From: Elysia chlorotica
Taxonomy: Eukaryota > Mollusca > Gastropoda > Plakobranchidae
Length of the DNA: 64,000 bases
NCBI GenBank assembly: GCA_003991915.1
Contig: RQTK01000894.1
Coordinates: forward strand, 81,557-145,556
Reading direction: 5' to 3'
Shown in pieces: positions 1-12,051 of the stretch (its first letter is position 1; every line of letters begins with the position of its first letter). Made by a program: the position numbers and the translations under genes. Below the pieces are notes generated by a model. It worked only from the letters and a program-made list of their open reading frames with translations. It did not search any database and was not told the origin of the DNA.

Positions 1-1
1 C

Positions 2-740
2 ATCCTTGATAAATATGTTGACATCACATTCCTCACTGGTCTTATTGGCAACTACGAAAATGATGATTATACATTAAAAGTGAGTGAGTTCGTCGATTGG
101 TGTAAAAGTAAACATTTGATTTTAAATGTTGACAAAACTAAAGAAATGTTGAAAGATTTTAGAAAAGACAAAACCATCGTGGCACTGATGATTATTCAAT
201 TGATAATAAAGCATTTTAATTGGTTGAATTTTTTATATTTTTAGGGATCATCATTGATTTCAATTTATTTTTAAATTATTTTTTGAAACTATTTATTTTA
301 AATTTTAAACTATAATGTTTTTTCTTTGTATACTATGATCTTTTAATTTTATCAAATACTGTTTAAACTTTTTTTTTTTCCTTTTTCATAACAATTTTAT
401 TATTTCATTTGGATTAAGCAGCTGGGGTGGTTACATTTGTATAGAAAGCAGGAGCATGCTAAACAAAATAAGGAAAGCTAGCGCCATTATTGGACTGAAC
501 TTGACTGACTTTGACACTCTACTGACAAAATGTAACGAGACAAAGGTTGACCAAATCCTTGAGGACAGCATGCACCTGATTTATGATTAATACAGTAATA
601 GTTGTATAGCCAGGAGCAGTACATACAGGATACCTTGGTAGAAGACAAAAAGGTACAGAAATTCCCCTCAATTTCTCTCCTTAATGAAACATTTAAAAGG
701 CAGATACCTGTATAGTGCAACAGTTCCGTTCGTCCCACAA
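2..740 (+). mobile_element. Degraded non-LTR (LINE) reverse transcriptase fragment
   Basis: Positions 2-244 read as an open frame containing the block FVDWCKSKHL followed by LNVDKTKEM, which is the conserved stretch just after the catalytic YxDD box of LINE reverse transcriptases. An in-frame TAG at 242-244 falls where the usual F-K-x-L-G motif should be. From about 455 the C-terminal part resumes (LNKIRKASAIIGLNLTDFDTL), then continues with frameshifts to about 740. About 200 bp of AT-rich sequence separates the two parts. The window starts inside the element, so its 5' part is not seen. The clade cannot be assigned. This is an inactive relic. Confidence 0.75.
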
Positions 741-1026
741 ATTAACTTTAGATGTTAGTTTGTTTTTGTTTTTTTTATAAAGAGATCATTACGTTTTTAA
801 TATCGAGCAAATAAAATTATGAAAAATAAAACAGTATCATCAAAATAAATATGAAATTATTTTTTTTAAGTGTACAAAAATGAGAAAAATAGATGAGTAA
901 GAAAAAAATAAATAAAGTGATTCTCACACATATTCAGATTATTGAAAATTAAACTAAACAGAGCTTTTAAGTTATACCTTTGGTCGCAGGTAAAATTATA
1001 CAAAAGTTAATACTTTTTAAACTATA

Positions 1027-1046
1027 CGAGGGGTGTTCATTATGTC
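1027..1046. repeat. Left terminal inverted repeat of mariner
   Basis: CGAGGGGTGTTCATTATGTC; it pairs with 2331-2350 with two differences. It is preceded by the TA dinucleotide at 1025-1026. Confidence 0.9.
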
Positions 1047-1227
1047 CTTAGCTTGACCTTGAAGCAGTTGTACTAGAGTAAAGAAATTTTGTGGGTAGCT
1101 AGATCATCTATGTTGAACACGGCATGCAAAATTTGGGGGAAATCGGAATTTTTTTTCTGCACCTTTTAGCACATCAAGTAAAACAACCCCTAGGAAGTTG
1201 TCATTTGTTGTTTACAAATTGTCTGCC

Positions 1228-2274
1228 ATGGAGGCCGTTGAATATCGCTCTGTCATCAAATTCCTTCACTTAAAAGGACAAACCCCCACGGAAATTCATC
1301 AACAGATGGTAGAAGTTTATGCTGAAAAGTGCCCTAACTACAGTACGGTGACTCATTGGGTGAGAAAGTTCAAATCTGGCTTTTTGTCAGTGATGGATGA
1401 ACCTCGCGAAGGCCGGCCAACATCTGTTGTGACTGAGAAAAACGTGTCCACTGTGGAGGGACTAGTAAAGCAGGACAGGCGAATAACAGTCAAACAGTTA
1501 GCAAGTGAAACCAGGATCAGCGTAGGTTCAGTTGAAAAGATTCTTCATGATCACCTCAATCTGAACAAGGTCTCAGCTCGATGGGTACCAAGGTTATTGA
1601 CCGCTGATCAGAAGAAAGAGAGGGCTGATTGTTGCAAACATCTTCTTCGGTTAGAAGCAAATGACGACTTGTTCTTTCAGAAAATTGTAACCATGGATGA
1701 GACTTGGATCTATCAATTCGATCCAGAGCCGAAAAACGCGTCTATGCAATGGAAAAGACCCTCATCGCCCCCACCAAAGAAAGCAAAGGTCACACAATCA
1801 AGTGGCAAGGTCATGCTGTCTTGTTTCTGGGACTGTGAGGGCATCATAATGACTGACTACATGGAAAAGGGGAAAACAATCACTGGAGAGTATTATTCAG
1901 GGTTTCTAAAAAGACTGAGATCTGAATTAGTAAGAAGAAGACGGGGAAAGCTTCGAAACGGAGTCCTGCTTTTGCATGATAACCCTCCTGCTCATCGAGC
2001 ACGACAAGCCGTTGAGACAGCTGATCAGTGTGGCTATGAAATTCTTCCCCATCCACCATATTCGCCGGATTTAGCTCTATCAGACTTCTGTCTGTTCCCA
2101 AACCTTAAGAAATCCATAAAAGGGCGCCGTTTTGAAGACATTGAAGATGCGATTTCTGCTGTGGAAGAGTGGTTTCAAGCGCAAAATGACACATTTTACT
2201 CTCAAGGACTTTTGAAGGTCAAGGACAGGTGGCAGAAATGTGTAACTATGCAGGGTGACTATGTAGAGAAATAA
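1228..2274 (+). CDS. Mariner transposase, intact (348 aa)
   Basis: This DDE/D transposase cuts and pastes the element through its inverted repeats. I start at ATG 1228 (MEAVEYRSVIKF); the frame is open a further 10 codons upstream but has no earlier ATG. Residues 1-110 form the paired helix-turn-helix DNA-binding region, with a GRPTS linker. The family motif WVPRLLT is near residue 119. The catalytic residues read as D157 (MDETW), D251 (LLHDN) and D286 (SPDLALSDF), with exactly 34 residues between the second and third: the mariner DD34D signature. YSPDLALSD carries Leu where Pro is usual. The length matches the family (about 340-350 aa). No stop or frameshift is present, so it is plausibly functional. 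Confidence 0.93.
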   Translation: MEAVEYRSVIKFLHLKGQTPTEIHQQMVEVYAEKCPNYSTVTHWVRKFKSGFLSVMDEPREGRPTSVVTEKNVSTVEGLVKQDRRITVKQLASETRISVGSVEKILHDHLNLNKVSARWVPRLLTADQKKERADCCKHLLRLEANDDLFFQKIVTMDETWIYQFDPEPKNASMQWKRPSSPPPKKAKVTQSSGKVMLSCFWDCEGIIMTDYMEKGKTITGEYYSGFLKRLRSELVRRRRGKLRNGVLLLHDNPPAHRARQAVETADQCGYEILPHPPYSPDLALSDFCLFPNLKKSIKGRRFEDIEDAISAVEEWFQAQNDTFYSQGLLKVKDRWQKCVTMQGDYVEK

Positions 2275-2330
2275 ATGTAAGTGTGCCAAATTTTAAGTCT
2301 CTGGGTTTATTCCTTCATTGTCATGCTAAG

Positions 2331-2350
2331 AACATAGTGAACACCCCTCG
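2331..2350. repeat. Right terminal inverted repeat of mariner
   Basis: This is the inverted partner of 1027-1046 and is followed by TA at 2351-2352, which completes the target-site duplication. Confidence 0.9.
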
Positions 2351-2689
2351 TAAATTGGGAACCTTTTCTTTTCTTTCTCCACTTTCCCAGATATTTTCTC
2401 TAGTTTGACTTAAATAATAGAGAATCAAGTCTGCCCGACCTAATCTTTATCTGAAAATAATTATCTAGCTTACACCAAAATGAGAATATCACAGTGATAA
2501 ACTCATTAAAAAAAAAATTAGTGGCTCAAACGGAAAAAAATATTAAATAAAATCAATGTATTTCAAGTTTCTTTATACAGAGTGTGAGACAAAGAAAGTG
2601 AAGTAGTAAAGATGAAGTCGTTATTATTTATAAACAAATTTGTAAAACAGCCTCTTCAAGGGCATCTCCTCAATGCTTTCGCAATCCTA

Positions 2690-3590
2690 GTTACCTAGAG
2701 CCATATTTTATAACAAATGATCACAAGACCATTGGCACTTCATGTCTATTAGTTTTATTCGTAGAAGACACTTTGTTACGGATAAAATATGCGGTAGATC
2801 GATCTGCACCACGTTTGTAAACAAGAATGGATCATAACGAGGCATGGCTAGCGCTGCTACCAGACAGCCTGGCTGAGCGTCCTAGGTCGCTGAGATGCTT
2901 AGAAGTCAGCTCAAGGGTGTTGATTCATATCTCGGCTCAGGAATTCGTCATCTCAGCTAGCTCAATTTCTAGCTATTTGGGCATATTTTGAAGCTGGATT
3001 ATTAGTTTCCGTTGTCAAGGCAAGCAGAGAGAAGGAGTTTGGTGTCGGTTGACCAGCACCAACGGTTGCGATGACTTAGGATCGTTTTTGGGATAATTTT
3101 TTTCAGATTTTTATATATGCACTACTTTGAAAAGCAATTTTCTTAAAACTTACATTTTTTCACAGAAAAAGTCTATCGCCACCATCACTTACAGACAGAT
3201 TACTTTAAAAATTTGAATAATGTTAATGCTGAGTGTAATGAACAAAATAATAAAGGCTTTTAAAAAGTTTTCTTGATTTCTTGTTTAGCTTTTGAGAAAT
3301 TTGAAATTTTGCCACAAAAAATTGGTCTATTATATTATTTAGATAATAAAACAGTGCCTGCACATGTCTGACAAGTTTCAAGTCATTTGGTAGAGAACTG
3401 TAGGATAGTATAGATTTTGAAATTCACTGATTTAAGGACCAAACATTGAATATGGCCGCTCCACCATGTCATATAATTTTAAAAATCACATGTTTTCCTA
3501 CATTTTCGAAGGTGCTGATTTCAATGATTACAGTTAAACCTAGTTAAAGTGCATAGTAAAGAAAATCATTCTAAGGACCCGCCCCTCCCA
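2690..3590 (+). repeat. Dispersed ~0.9 kb repeat, copy A
   Basis: This segment matches the reverse complement of 26448-27345 through at least five separate blocks. Examples are the stretch around TGGCACTTCATG (about 2731), the AAGCTGGATTATTAGTTTC block (about 2991), the block near 3355-3400 containing CATGTCTGACAAGTTTCAAG, and GTGCATAGTAAAG near 3549. Similarity ends abruptly near 3590. No reverse transcriptase, transposase or terminal repeat was recognised, so the class is unknown. It may be a non-autonomous transposon or the 3' end of a LINE. Confidence 0.75.
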
Positions 3591-5319
3591 ATAAGAAAAG
3601 GTAATCCCTATGGCATGGGTAAAACCAGGATGTCTAAAACCAATTCCACTCTTTTTTGCTTGGCTACCTCAGTTTATAAGATGGGCTCATCAATTGAAAA
3701 TATTATGATAAAATACTTGCAGATCCAGGTATTTTTTTAGAGTGAAAATGTCTTTTCAAAATACACTTCCCATACCAATTTAACAATTACGAGTTGATTT
3801 AAAAATAAAGTATGCATTGTGCCGGAGATGTTACATTACATACAGTACTGAATAGCTGTCCTATAAATAATTATAATAATTATAGCTGAAAGATATTATT
3901 AGTGAAAACTATATTTAATTTAGAGCCCCCCCCTTTTCTGCAGATACTTTCATAGCTTTATTGTCAGCTATACAACAAAATAAACATTTACTTTTATGTG
4001 TCCGCTATTTCTCTAAAAAAATAAATCATAAATAAACAACCAGTTCCTAAAACTTAACTGAAGAGAAAAAAACAACTATTAGTATTATTATTACCGTTTT
4101 GACAAGGGTCACTGTCTAGGAATACCTTTGCCCATAAACTTACTTTGTCTAAGCACAGTGAAATTTCTGTAACACACAATTTCTCCTCTTAAATTTACAT
4201 ATACTAAGAACCTGGGAGAATGCTATGTCATGGAAGATCAAAGAAAGTATTTCTTCCATCATTACTCTCTCAGGTCAAATATAGGGACCTGTAAAACTAC
4301 ACACAAGGAAGTTCAGCAACTAATAACAAGTTTTCAAAATCTATATATCTTAAGTTCTGCCTCTATGTGCAGGGACAGAATCCAATTTATAATAAACGCA
4401 TGCTGTGAGTGAAGAAGAACAGGAAAGAGCAACTCTTGAAAAAAAAACACCAGAGAAAGCTTAAATAAGATGCCTGCTTATCCTTAGAAAAAAATGGTTC
4501 ACCCTCGTTCACTCAATGAATAGTAATCATACCTCTTGATATGTTTTGTGGTAAAAATAGTTTTAAAACCTAATGTGCCTGAAAAAAAAATTTTTTGGTC
4601 TCCTTATGAGACAGTTTCTTTGGCCGACTGTGGTAGTGGTACATATATGTCAAAAAACCTATACATGCACATGAAAAGATCTGCTTATACCAGTAAAACA
4701 CAAAATTTGAGGTTGAGTTTTTTTTTGCTTACAATTATTTTGCCAATAACCAACTGAAACCACTGATAAAACTGGATGTTCTAAAACTGATAGCATATTT
4801 ATATCTGTAAGAACTGTTCAGAATAAGATCAGGAGGGCAAAGAGTGAAATTTCCAAAATCAACAAACTCATTCACAGACCTGAAATGGTACCATATTTGA
4901 AGACGAGACTAATTGAAATGATTTAGTCCCCCAACACATTATCTACCCACATACGTAAATGATATACCTCTATTTACACCCAAGAGAAAAACTATGCTTT
5001 CAATTTAATTATTAACTTGTAACTGTAGGTACAGCTGCTCAGCATGATACAAAATATGCCATGAAACTGCTTTTATTACTTTGATGATCTATTAATTCAC
5101 CTTTTACAGAACTTTACTGAGCTCTGATCAGCCAAGTTATTTTTTACTGAATAAATTTACCGAAAGTTTGCATTACTGTAAATGGGTAATGTCAATGATC
5201 TTAACCTATGAGCTTGAATTAATAATGAATTGAGTCACATTTCCATTATAAAGACCTGTGGTGTAAAGTAATATCTCAATAGATCTAAATACTGTTTAAA
5301 ACAAGACAAATAAGTTTAC
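3591..5319. other. No recognised feature
   Basis: This is AT-rich DNA with short accidental frames and homopolymer runs. It lies downstream of the minus-strand exon at 5320-5824 and may be its intron or 3' region. No further exon could be supported. Confidence 0.4.
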
Positions 5320-5824
5320 CTTGGGGCAGCTTGAGCGACCTGGCCTTGTCCTGCCATCGCTGCGGCTTGAATCTGTGGGGCATAGCCTGCTGCAATAAGT
5401 GGAGCGCCTGCCTGAAAAGGAGATGAACCTGAGCGAGATGCTAAAGCTGTTGGATAACTCAAGCCTGGATACTGTGCAGCAGATATGTATGGACTTGAGG
5501 TGGCAGGAAGGGCCTGCATGCCAGAATAGCTTGGCATAGAGTGATAGGCAGCAGGAGACATGGCAGGGTAGCCTGCCTGACTAACAACAGCATAGGCAGG
5601 CTGTGGAGCATAGCGCAGACCTGTAGGAATCACAGGCTGAGGGGCAGGGTGTCCAGTTGTTGCAGCAGCCGAGGCAAAACCTGCATGGGAGGTTGCACCT
5701 CCAGGGAAGTGAGCCGGCAGGTACATTGCTTGTTGCTGGACCTGGTGTGGGTGGTGCTTCTCTAGGCCTTGCACTGGGCTACCCGTGGCACCAGCAGGCA
5801 GGGCTGCGTAATACATTGACGCAG
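5320..5824 (-). CDS. Exon of an Ala/Pro/Tyr/Gln-rich protein (partial gene)
   Basis: The frame encodes about 168 residues, beginning (x)ASMYYAALPAGATGS and continuing through repeated low-complexity Y, P, A, Q and G motifs. Its base composition is much more GC-rich than its surroundings, which supports real coding. The 5' edge is a good acceptor (pyrimidine-rich, then ATCAG at 5825-5829) in phase 1. At the 3' end the sequence CCAAG|GTAAAC is both a strong donor (exon ends at 5320) and an in-frame TAA stop (5316-5318), so this may be an internal or the last exon. Such composition is typical of disordered tails of RNA-binding proteins and transcription co-regulators. I cannot name the gene, and no other exon was found. 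Confidence 0.65.
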
Positions 5825-5829
5825 CTGAT

Positions 5830-7156
5830 CCATATGAGAGTTCAGACAGATTAAAGAAAAATATGCCGATATGAACATTGATTTGTCATGCAAAACACAT
5901 GGAATGCCATTAAACAACAATTTCATTATTTCAAATAATAGCAGACACTAGATCAAAATGAACAACATGAAAACAAGTAACTTTTGTCTTGTATCCAAGA
6001 GGAGTTATAAATTATTTATAATTTTTGGATGGTAAACTGTTTAGAAAAAAAAGAGCAGGGCCTTGTGGCAAAATTGTTATTTCAACTCAACTAGAAATAC
6101 TTTATATCACCGATTGTTTTCAAAACCGCTCCCAAGCAAATTTCATACTAAACAAAGCAGGCACTAGCACTAGTGAAGATCTTAAACAACCGCAAATATG
6201 ACATGATCATATTTGAATGCCTCATACATAAATCTACCAATGCATCCTTTTCAATTTGTTCCCAAACTTCATTTCCCAAATTGAAACTTTATCTTACAAC
6301 TATGCTAAATAAATGTCTGTAGTGTATATTTTCACTCTCATACGAAAAAAAAAAAGAAGGAAAGCTATTTAATTTGTACAGATAAATTACAACTTACGTG
6401 AAAATATATCAGTATCTATCATTTGGAGATTGATCTTGACGGAGATTAAACTTTAAACTGCAATTCTACAAATAGCTACTTTGACATGCTGTGCAATATC
6501 TAGCATGCAAAACTAGATTTATAGTTTAAGGAGGAACCAATTTTTTAAAGTTAATTTTTGAAGCAAACTACAGATAGGACAATACAACATCAACATGCAG
6601 AGTCTAGCCAGTTATTTTGTTTAACTTAAGGACTACTTAGGGAGGCGGGAGTAACTGATGATAATTGGAAATTTGCACCTATTTCTATAATACAGGCTTA
6701 TAATCATAATAATGACAAATAGCCATAAAGTGTAAAATAGAGAGTTTTTAAAAATAATCAACTTTTCAATCTTCAATTTAAAATGAATTCATTTGATTTA
6801 ACATAGAAAAAAACTAAGTTGCATAGTTCATTTGTAGCAAATTACAGAATTTATATAAGTTTTGGATAAAACTTCAAATGAAACACTACCAGTAAAATCA
6901 TGACTTCTTCCTTGGCATCGAATGATGAGCCATATTTAACTATCTTGGTACATCATGATTGGAATCCAAAAGCAATGTGTAAAATTACATGAACCAATAT
7001 ATATATAATTTGAAAAGATTCAAAATACATGTAGTATAAAAGATGAGAACCTTTATATAAAGCAATACAAGTAACAACTACGAGCTCCATGCGATACAAG
7101 AGGGAATAATTGAGTATAACGAGGCTAGACTGGACTTAGTTTAGAAAAACAAAATG
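5830..7156. other. No recognised feature
   Basis: AT-rich, probably intron or flank of the minus-strand exon at 5320-5824. No RNA gene, repeat copy or supported exon was seen. Confidence 0.35.
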
Positions 7157-7172
7157 CCCCCCCCCCCCCCCC
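7157..7172. repeat. Poly-C tract
   Basis: An uninterrupted run of 16 C. Confidence 0.95.
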
Positions 7173-7611
7173 ACAGAAGCGCAAAATGGTCTTTGTCAAT
7201 CACACAAAAAAAAATAAAAAAAATCATCAGGTAACTGATGATGTACTGCCCTCAAGCCACACGATTTATTTTCATGAAACCAAACCATGCCCTATTTATG
7301 CGGCAAGCACGTCAGGAGAAAACTAGAGTCACGGTTTGCAGGATACATGGTAAACCAATGCAGTGGCTCATGCCAAAGAACCCGTTCTTCAGGAGACTAG
7401 AAAAGTCTAGCTCAGACTTATCATGAACCACCCTATCAGCTAATAGTCAATAGTTAATCTACTTAAAAGCTAAATAAATACAACTACAACCCTCCTAGGT
7501 GTTGTAGGGTGGGATTGGATCCTACTCTCTAAAAAATACACGAAGCCCAGTAACGTGTAATTCAGTTTTCACCGTATGAGTTGAAAATTTCTGTGGCTGC
7601 AAACATGTTTG

Positions 7612-7800
7612 GCACGTTTGGTTGGTTGGTTGGGTTGGTTTAACGTCCAACACCAGCACTATATAGGCTATATTGTGGACGGACCCCAAGACGGATGTCT
7701 GACAATTTTATGTGCTGCCACACACGAGACAGGGCGGGGATACCATGACTCCGACCTTTTGCGTCGGAAGCCGATGTTCTACCCCTAGACACATGTAAAC
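7612..7800 (-). mobile_element. tRNA-derived SINE, copy 1 (3' part)
   Basis: It carries the family's conserved block in reverse orientation: TTTAACGTCCAACACCAGCA, then TATAGGCTATATTGTGGACGG, CCCCAAGAC and TGTGCTGCCACACAC. The GGTTGGTTGG run at 7620 is the complement of the 3' AACCAACC tail. The tRNA-like head is not recognisable here. The same block recurs at 19.4, 25.5, 29.9, 55.4, 55.7 and 58.1 kb. Confidence 0.75.
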
Positions 7801-9219
7801 AACTTGTTGATCAACACCATTCACTCTACTCGCAAGCACATACATCTTGAAAAGAGATTGTTATGTTAACCCACTCTTACAAACCCAAATTGCCCTTTAT
7901 ACATAGCTGTTAGGTCTTCCAGTTTCAGTTTAGTAGGCCTCTTAGCAAACTTAATCAGAGATTGGGATTTATATTTTTTTGCCCAAGATTTGGCTTCACT
8001 TTTTACGAAAGACCACTATCATTTAAAAAAATGACCAAAGTAGATTTTATATTGAGATTCCTGATGGCTAATTGCATTTATTTAAGCTTACAACTCAGGA
8101 ATGATGGTTTAACCACTTGATGATGGGTAAAAACAGGCTAGAGTGATAATTTTAAAAAACAATTATGGATACTACCAGCGGCTCATCTGCTTCAAGTTGC
8201 TTGACATTGATCATGGCTAGCTAAAGCCTAAACCATGGGTTTGATTTGAACAACAAAGCATATGCATCAATGTAGAAAAAATAGGACTGATGAAACTTAC
8301 TACGTATTTGGTTTGTAAAAAACATATTATGACATGATTTTCTGCTATAATAGTATCTATTAAAGGGATTGTATCCCTCTATCTTCCCTTTTAAAGTCTT
8401 CAACAAACATTCACAAGTGTGTTACAAGAGGCTATCCTTTCCAACCAAAACGTCATTGTATGGGACACGGAGACACTCTAGATAGTTTCCCCCTCTCTCC
8501 CTTCCAACGAGCTCACGTAGATCTCATCTAATTAGTAGCTATAGGGGACTGCAATATATTGCTGAATGACGATGACAGTAAATACCTAATCAGAGAAGCC
8601 ACTTACACCCATTGTTAGGGATCTACCTAGTGCTATCCAGTATGGTATTGTGACTTTTGAATCTTTTGGGAGAGTGGTGGCTCAGATCCATTCCTGCTTA
8701 GAACACAACTTAACTCTACTCTTTTAAAGGAATTTATACTGTTGCATGCAGCGCAGGTAGGACAGTGTTTACGGTGGAACACTTTTTGGATGGGTTTGGT
8801 ATTACCAGGAACAGTGTTCATACTTTGATTTATGATGTATGGTATACATGCCAACCTATAAAAAAAAATGATTGGGTCAAAATTTGAATGAATTTGAGAT
8901 CAGAGTGGAGGAGAAAATTATAAATGCTGATATAAATGATATAGTTTTGGGTCAGCACTCCCTTCCTTCACCAAGTTGGCTTTTATATAATTATGTCATG
9001 CTAAATACCAGTAGATGCGAGACAAATACAGAACAACAAGGAGGTGACAAGAGATCAGAGCCTTTTGCAAAAATAAATAACTTTTAAAATTCATCTAAGT
9101 GTATTCCAAACATACATTTTTCATCTAGATTGATCTAATGATTGGTGCCCTACAAGTACAATGTGCTTTAAAATAATAAGCTATTAAGAACCACCACCCC
9201 TACACACTTGTATCCAAAA
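7801..9219. other. No recognised feature
   Basis: Unannotated AT-rich sequence. Short frames at 8633-8854 (minus) and 8872-9087 (plus) have no family signature and no convincing splice context. Confidence 0.35.
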
Positions 9220-9244
9220 GGGGGGGGGGGGGGGGGGGGGGGGG
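9220..9244. repeat. Poly-G tract
   Basis: An uninterrupted run of 25 G; its length is likely to be unreliable in the assembly. Confidence 0.95.
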
Positions 9245-9458
9245 AGCTCTTTCGTTTAGTCTGGTACCGTTGGCCTTGTTTGAAACTGCCCTCTAGGGAC
9301 AACCCCATGGTAGCTTACGATCAGTCCTTTACCATAATGATAACGACAATGAGTCATTTAAGCTACTGCGACGTTTTACTTTTAACAGCCGTAGTTAGGC
9401 CTAGATATCTACTGTTACAGTCTGGATATAGACTAGATCTAGGGTAGTAAATGGACAT

Positions 9459-9536
9459 ACATGACGTATCTTACGTCTCGCCATATAAGCCTTCTTATTC
9501 TTATATTGTTACGGCGAGACGTAAGCTACGTCTTGT
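9459..9536. repeat. Inverted repeat / long hairpin
   Basis: The arms 9463-9482 (GACGTATCTTACGTCTCGCC) and 9513-9532 are inverted copies with 19 of 20 matches, extendable to about 24 bp each, around a 30-base AT-rich loop. It could be a tiny MITE or a foldback. No coding function is implied. Confidence 0.85.
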
Positions 9537-11916
9537 TTGTGCATTCTAGATAGATCTAGATCTGGAAAGATCATTTTCTATGTCTATCTATTTATTTGGA
9601 GACCTAGCTCTCTAGATCTATGTATGGACTACGCTAGGTCTAGACCTTGCTTTGGAATACAAGTGATTCTAAATTTACTAAGAAACTATGATGAACCATC
9701 CTTCAATGGTGACAAGAACTAGAATCAAGTCAATGATCCATACCGTCAAAAGGCAATTATTTTGTGTTGTCGGTTAGTCACTGGTCTTGTTGATCTAATC
9801 TATCCTGTAGTTCTTGCTATGGATCAAAGTAAGCTTCGTTAGTTCGTTTCTAGAACATAGATCGAGATATCAGGTATCTTGCCACGGTTTCTGATACGGC
9901 TTTTCTCTCCTTATGGTACACTAGGAGATCTCATGTATTGATATTACTGTAAATAAGTGAAGAATGAAGATTTCCTTTAACTAGTATCAAAATTAAAACT
10001 ATCAATGGCGTTCATCAACTTGCTCCGGAGATGCGACATCTAACTATTTCGATTGGATAGAAATAAGCTTAACTAATCTTACTCCCGTATTTTTCTTGTT
10101 CAGGTCTAACAAGGGGTCTCAAACAGATGGGGGCTCCGTTAGAAACATAATTATTTTAAGAGCAGCTATTACCATTCTTTTGTTCTTGTTATTGTTTTGC
10201 ACATTGGTGTAAAAAAGCTAGAAGTGTTGGCTATACCAATGACACCAGGCTAATTTATATTTTGGCCATACCAAGTTACGGTTTAGTTCTACAATTCAGT
10301 TCAGCGTGGACACAAGACTTGTATCCCTCACTCTAAATTCTCTTTCATTCACCAACCCATCTCTCCCTTTTAATATAATTAGCGGTGGTTAAATTGTTGT
10401 TTTTTCCAAACCATTTTAATTGTTGGTCTTCTTTATAAGGCAGGTATATTGATTTGTGAATTTCAAAGTGAATAAGATACACGATATAACAAACCGTCAT
10501 TGTTATTATAAGCCTTAACATGAATAAACAAAACTGATGAATTAAACCGAATATTTTGTTTTTGAAAACTATCGATTCTTTAAAATAAAACAACATGATA
10601 AAATTATAATGGCATGACACCCAGCTTGCAATTTTGGAGTTTCAATAGCGAATGTGAAGTAACTAGAATATTTTAAGATCTAAACATAATTATTTATGCA
10701 TTCAAGAGCACTTGCGCACACCCAATGTAAAATAATATGATGGATATATATATATTAACCATAACCATAAGATTTAGAGAGATAGGTTTTCAATTAATAG
10801 AAATAGATGAAGCAACTTCTTTTCTCTGAGTTACTTTAACTTTATCTCACGGTAATGTTTTCCGCTGGTTTTTCTTATTTCAGAGAAAGGATGTAAAATG
10901 AAAATAGTGATTCTAGGGGGGGGGGGGCAGAAAACGTAGCAAACTATTTAAACCGTGTTCGCTGGGTATTCATGAATTGGTAAATTTCGCTACAACAATT
11001 TTTTTCAGTTAAACTGTAAATAACCTGTTTAAACAATCAAACAAACAAACAAAACAAAACAGAAAAAATACCCACAAAAAACATTGCGAACATGAGAACC
11101 GCTAAGCAAACCGATTCTGTATAGTGGTTGATTTCGATAATGGTAAATCGTTCAAATATCTCGATATTGCAGCACCGTTCGATGTCTGGGTCGTATTCCG
11201 CAGCCGACGGTTTCGTTAGCCTAGGCTACTGTAGTTTATTTTAATTTATTTTTTGTTGTTGGTGGTGGTAGTGTCTTTTTCCCCCTTAAACTAAGCCAAA
11301 ATGCAGAGAACCTAGAGCGAAATTTGTCTTGACAATAAATCCTGAAACATGAAAAAAAAAAAGATCACTAACACTCAAAATAATTGTACAAAAGACTGTA
11401 GCCTAAATAAAAAGATCAGCAAAAGGCCAAAAGGCCAAATAATGCCGAAAAATATCACACCACATTAGTAAAGTGGACGGTGGATTTCCTCAGGAACACT
11501 TGGGCAATTTAACACCTTGCGCGCTAAGTTCCCTACTTTTGATACCATAGCCTACCCCCCCCCCCTTTCCAAACCCGCACCAACAATACACAACAAGAAG
11601 AAGAAAAACAAAAACGAAAACAAAGAAGACACACAGCAAAACAGAATACACGCACACATACGTTTATTGTCCAGAAAAGCTTCTCCCTTATCCCCTGCGC
11701 CCCTCTCTCAAACTACAGCAAAGAAGAAGAAAAACAACAAAGAAAACATTAAAAAAAAAACAACAGAATGAGAGCGCATATATTTATTTTTCAGACAAAC
11801 TTGTTCCTCCAGCCATGCTTACCCCAAGACCTTTTGCTCTCACTAACCCAACGACCCTTATAGGTTACAGGAAGGCTGCCTTATTCATCCAATTATCTTG
11901 TCAACCTCTTCCAATT
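9537..11916. other. No recognised gene
   Basis: It holds a cluster of AGATCT/TCTAGA palindromes at 9540-9660, a short poly-G at about 10917-10927, and A-rich or CA-rich low-complexity sequence at 11570-11770. No exon or RNA gene could be supported. Confidence 0.4.
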
Positions 11917-12013
11917 CCCCCCCCCCCCCCCCCCCCCCCCCCCCACCCCCCCCCCCCCCACATTTCCCCTTGCCCATATCTCTCTCTCTATATCTCTCTG
12001 TCTCTTGCCTCTG

Positions 12014-12049
<36 letters not shown>
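11917..12049. repeat. Poly-C tract followed by (CT)n
   Basis: A run of 28 C, one A and 14 C (11917-11959), then CT-rich sequence ending in a (CT)n block at 12015-12049. Confidence 0.95.

Positions 12050-12051
<2 letters not shown>

Larger units (their letters stand above)
1027..2350 (+). mobile_element. Full-length mariner DNA transposon with intact ends
   Basis: The element is 1,324 bp. It is bounded by imperfect terminal inverted repeats of about 20 bp (CGAGGGGTGTTCA at the left, its complement at the right, two differences in 20) and flanked on both sides by TA, the mariner target duplication. It contains one uninterrupted transposase frame. Everything a mariner needs in cis and in trans appears present, so it may be recent or still mobile. 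It sits next to an old LINE relic, away from any recognised exon. Confidence 0.93.
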
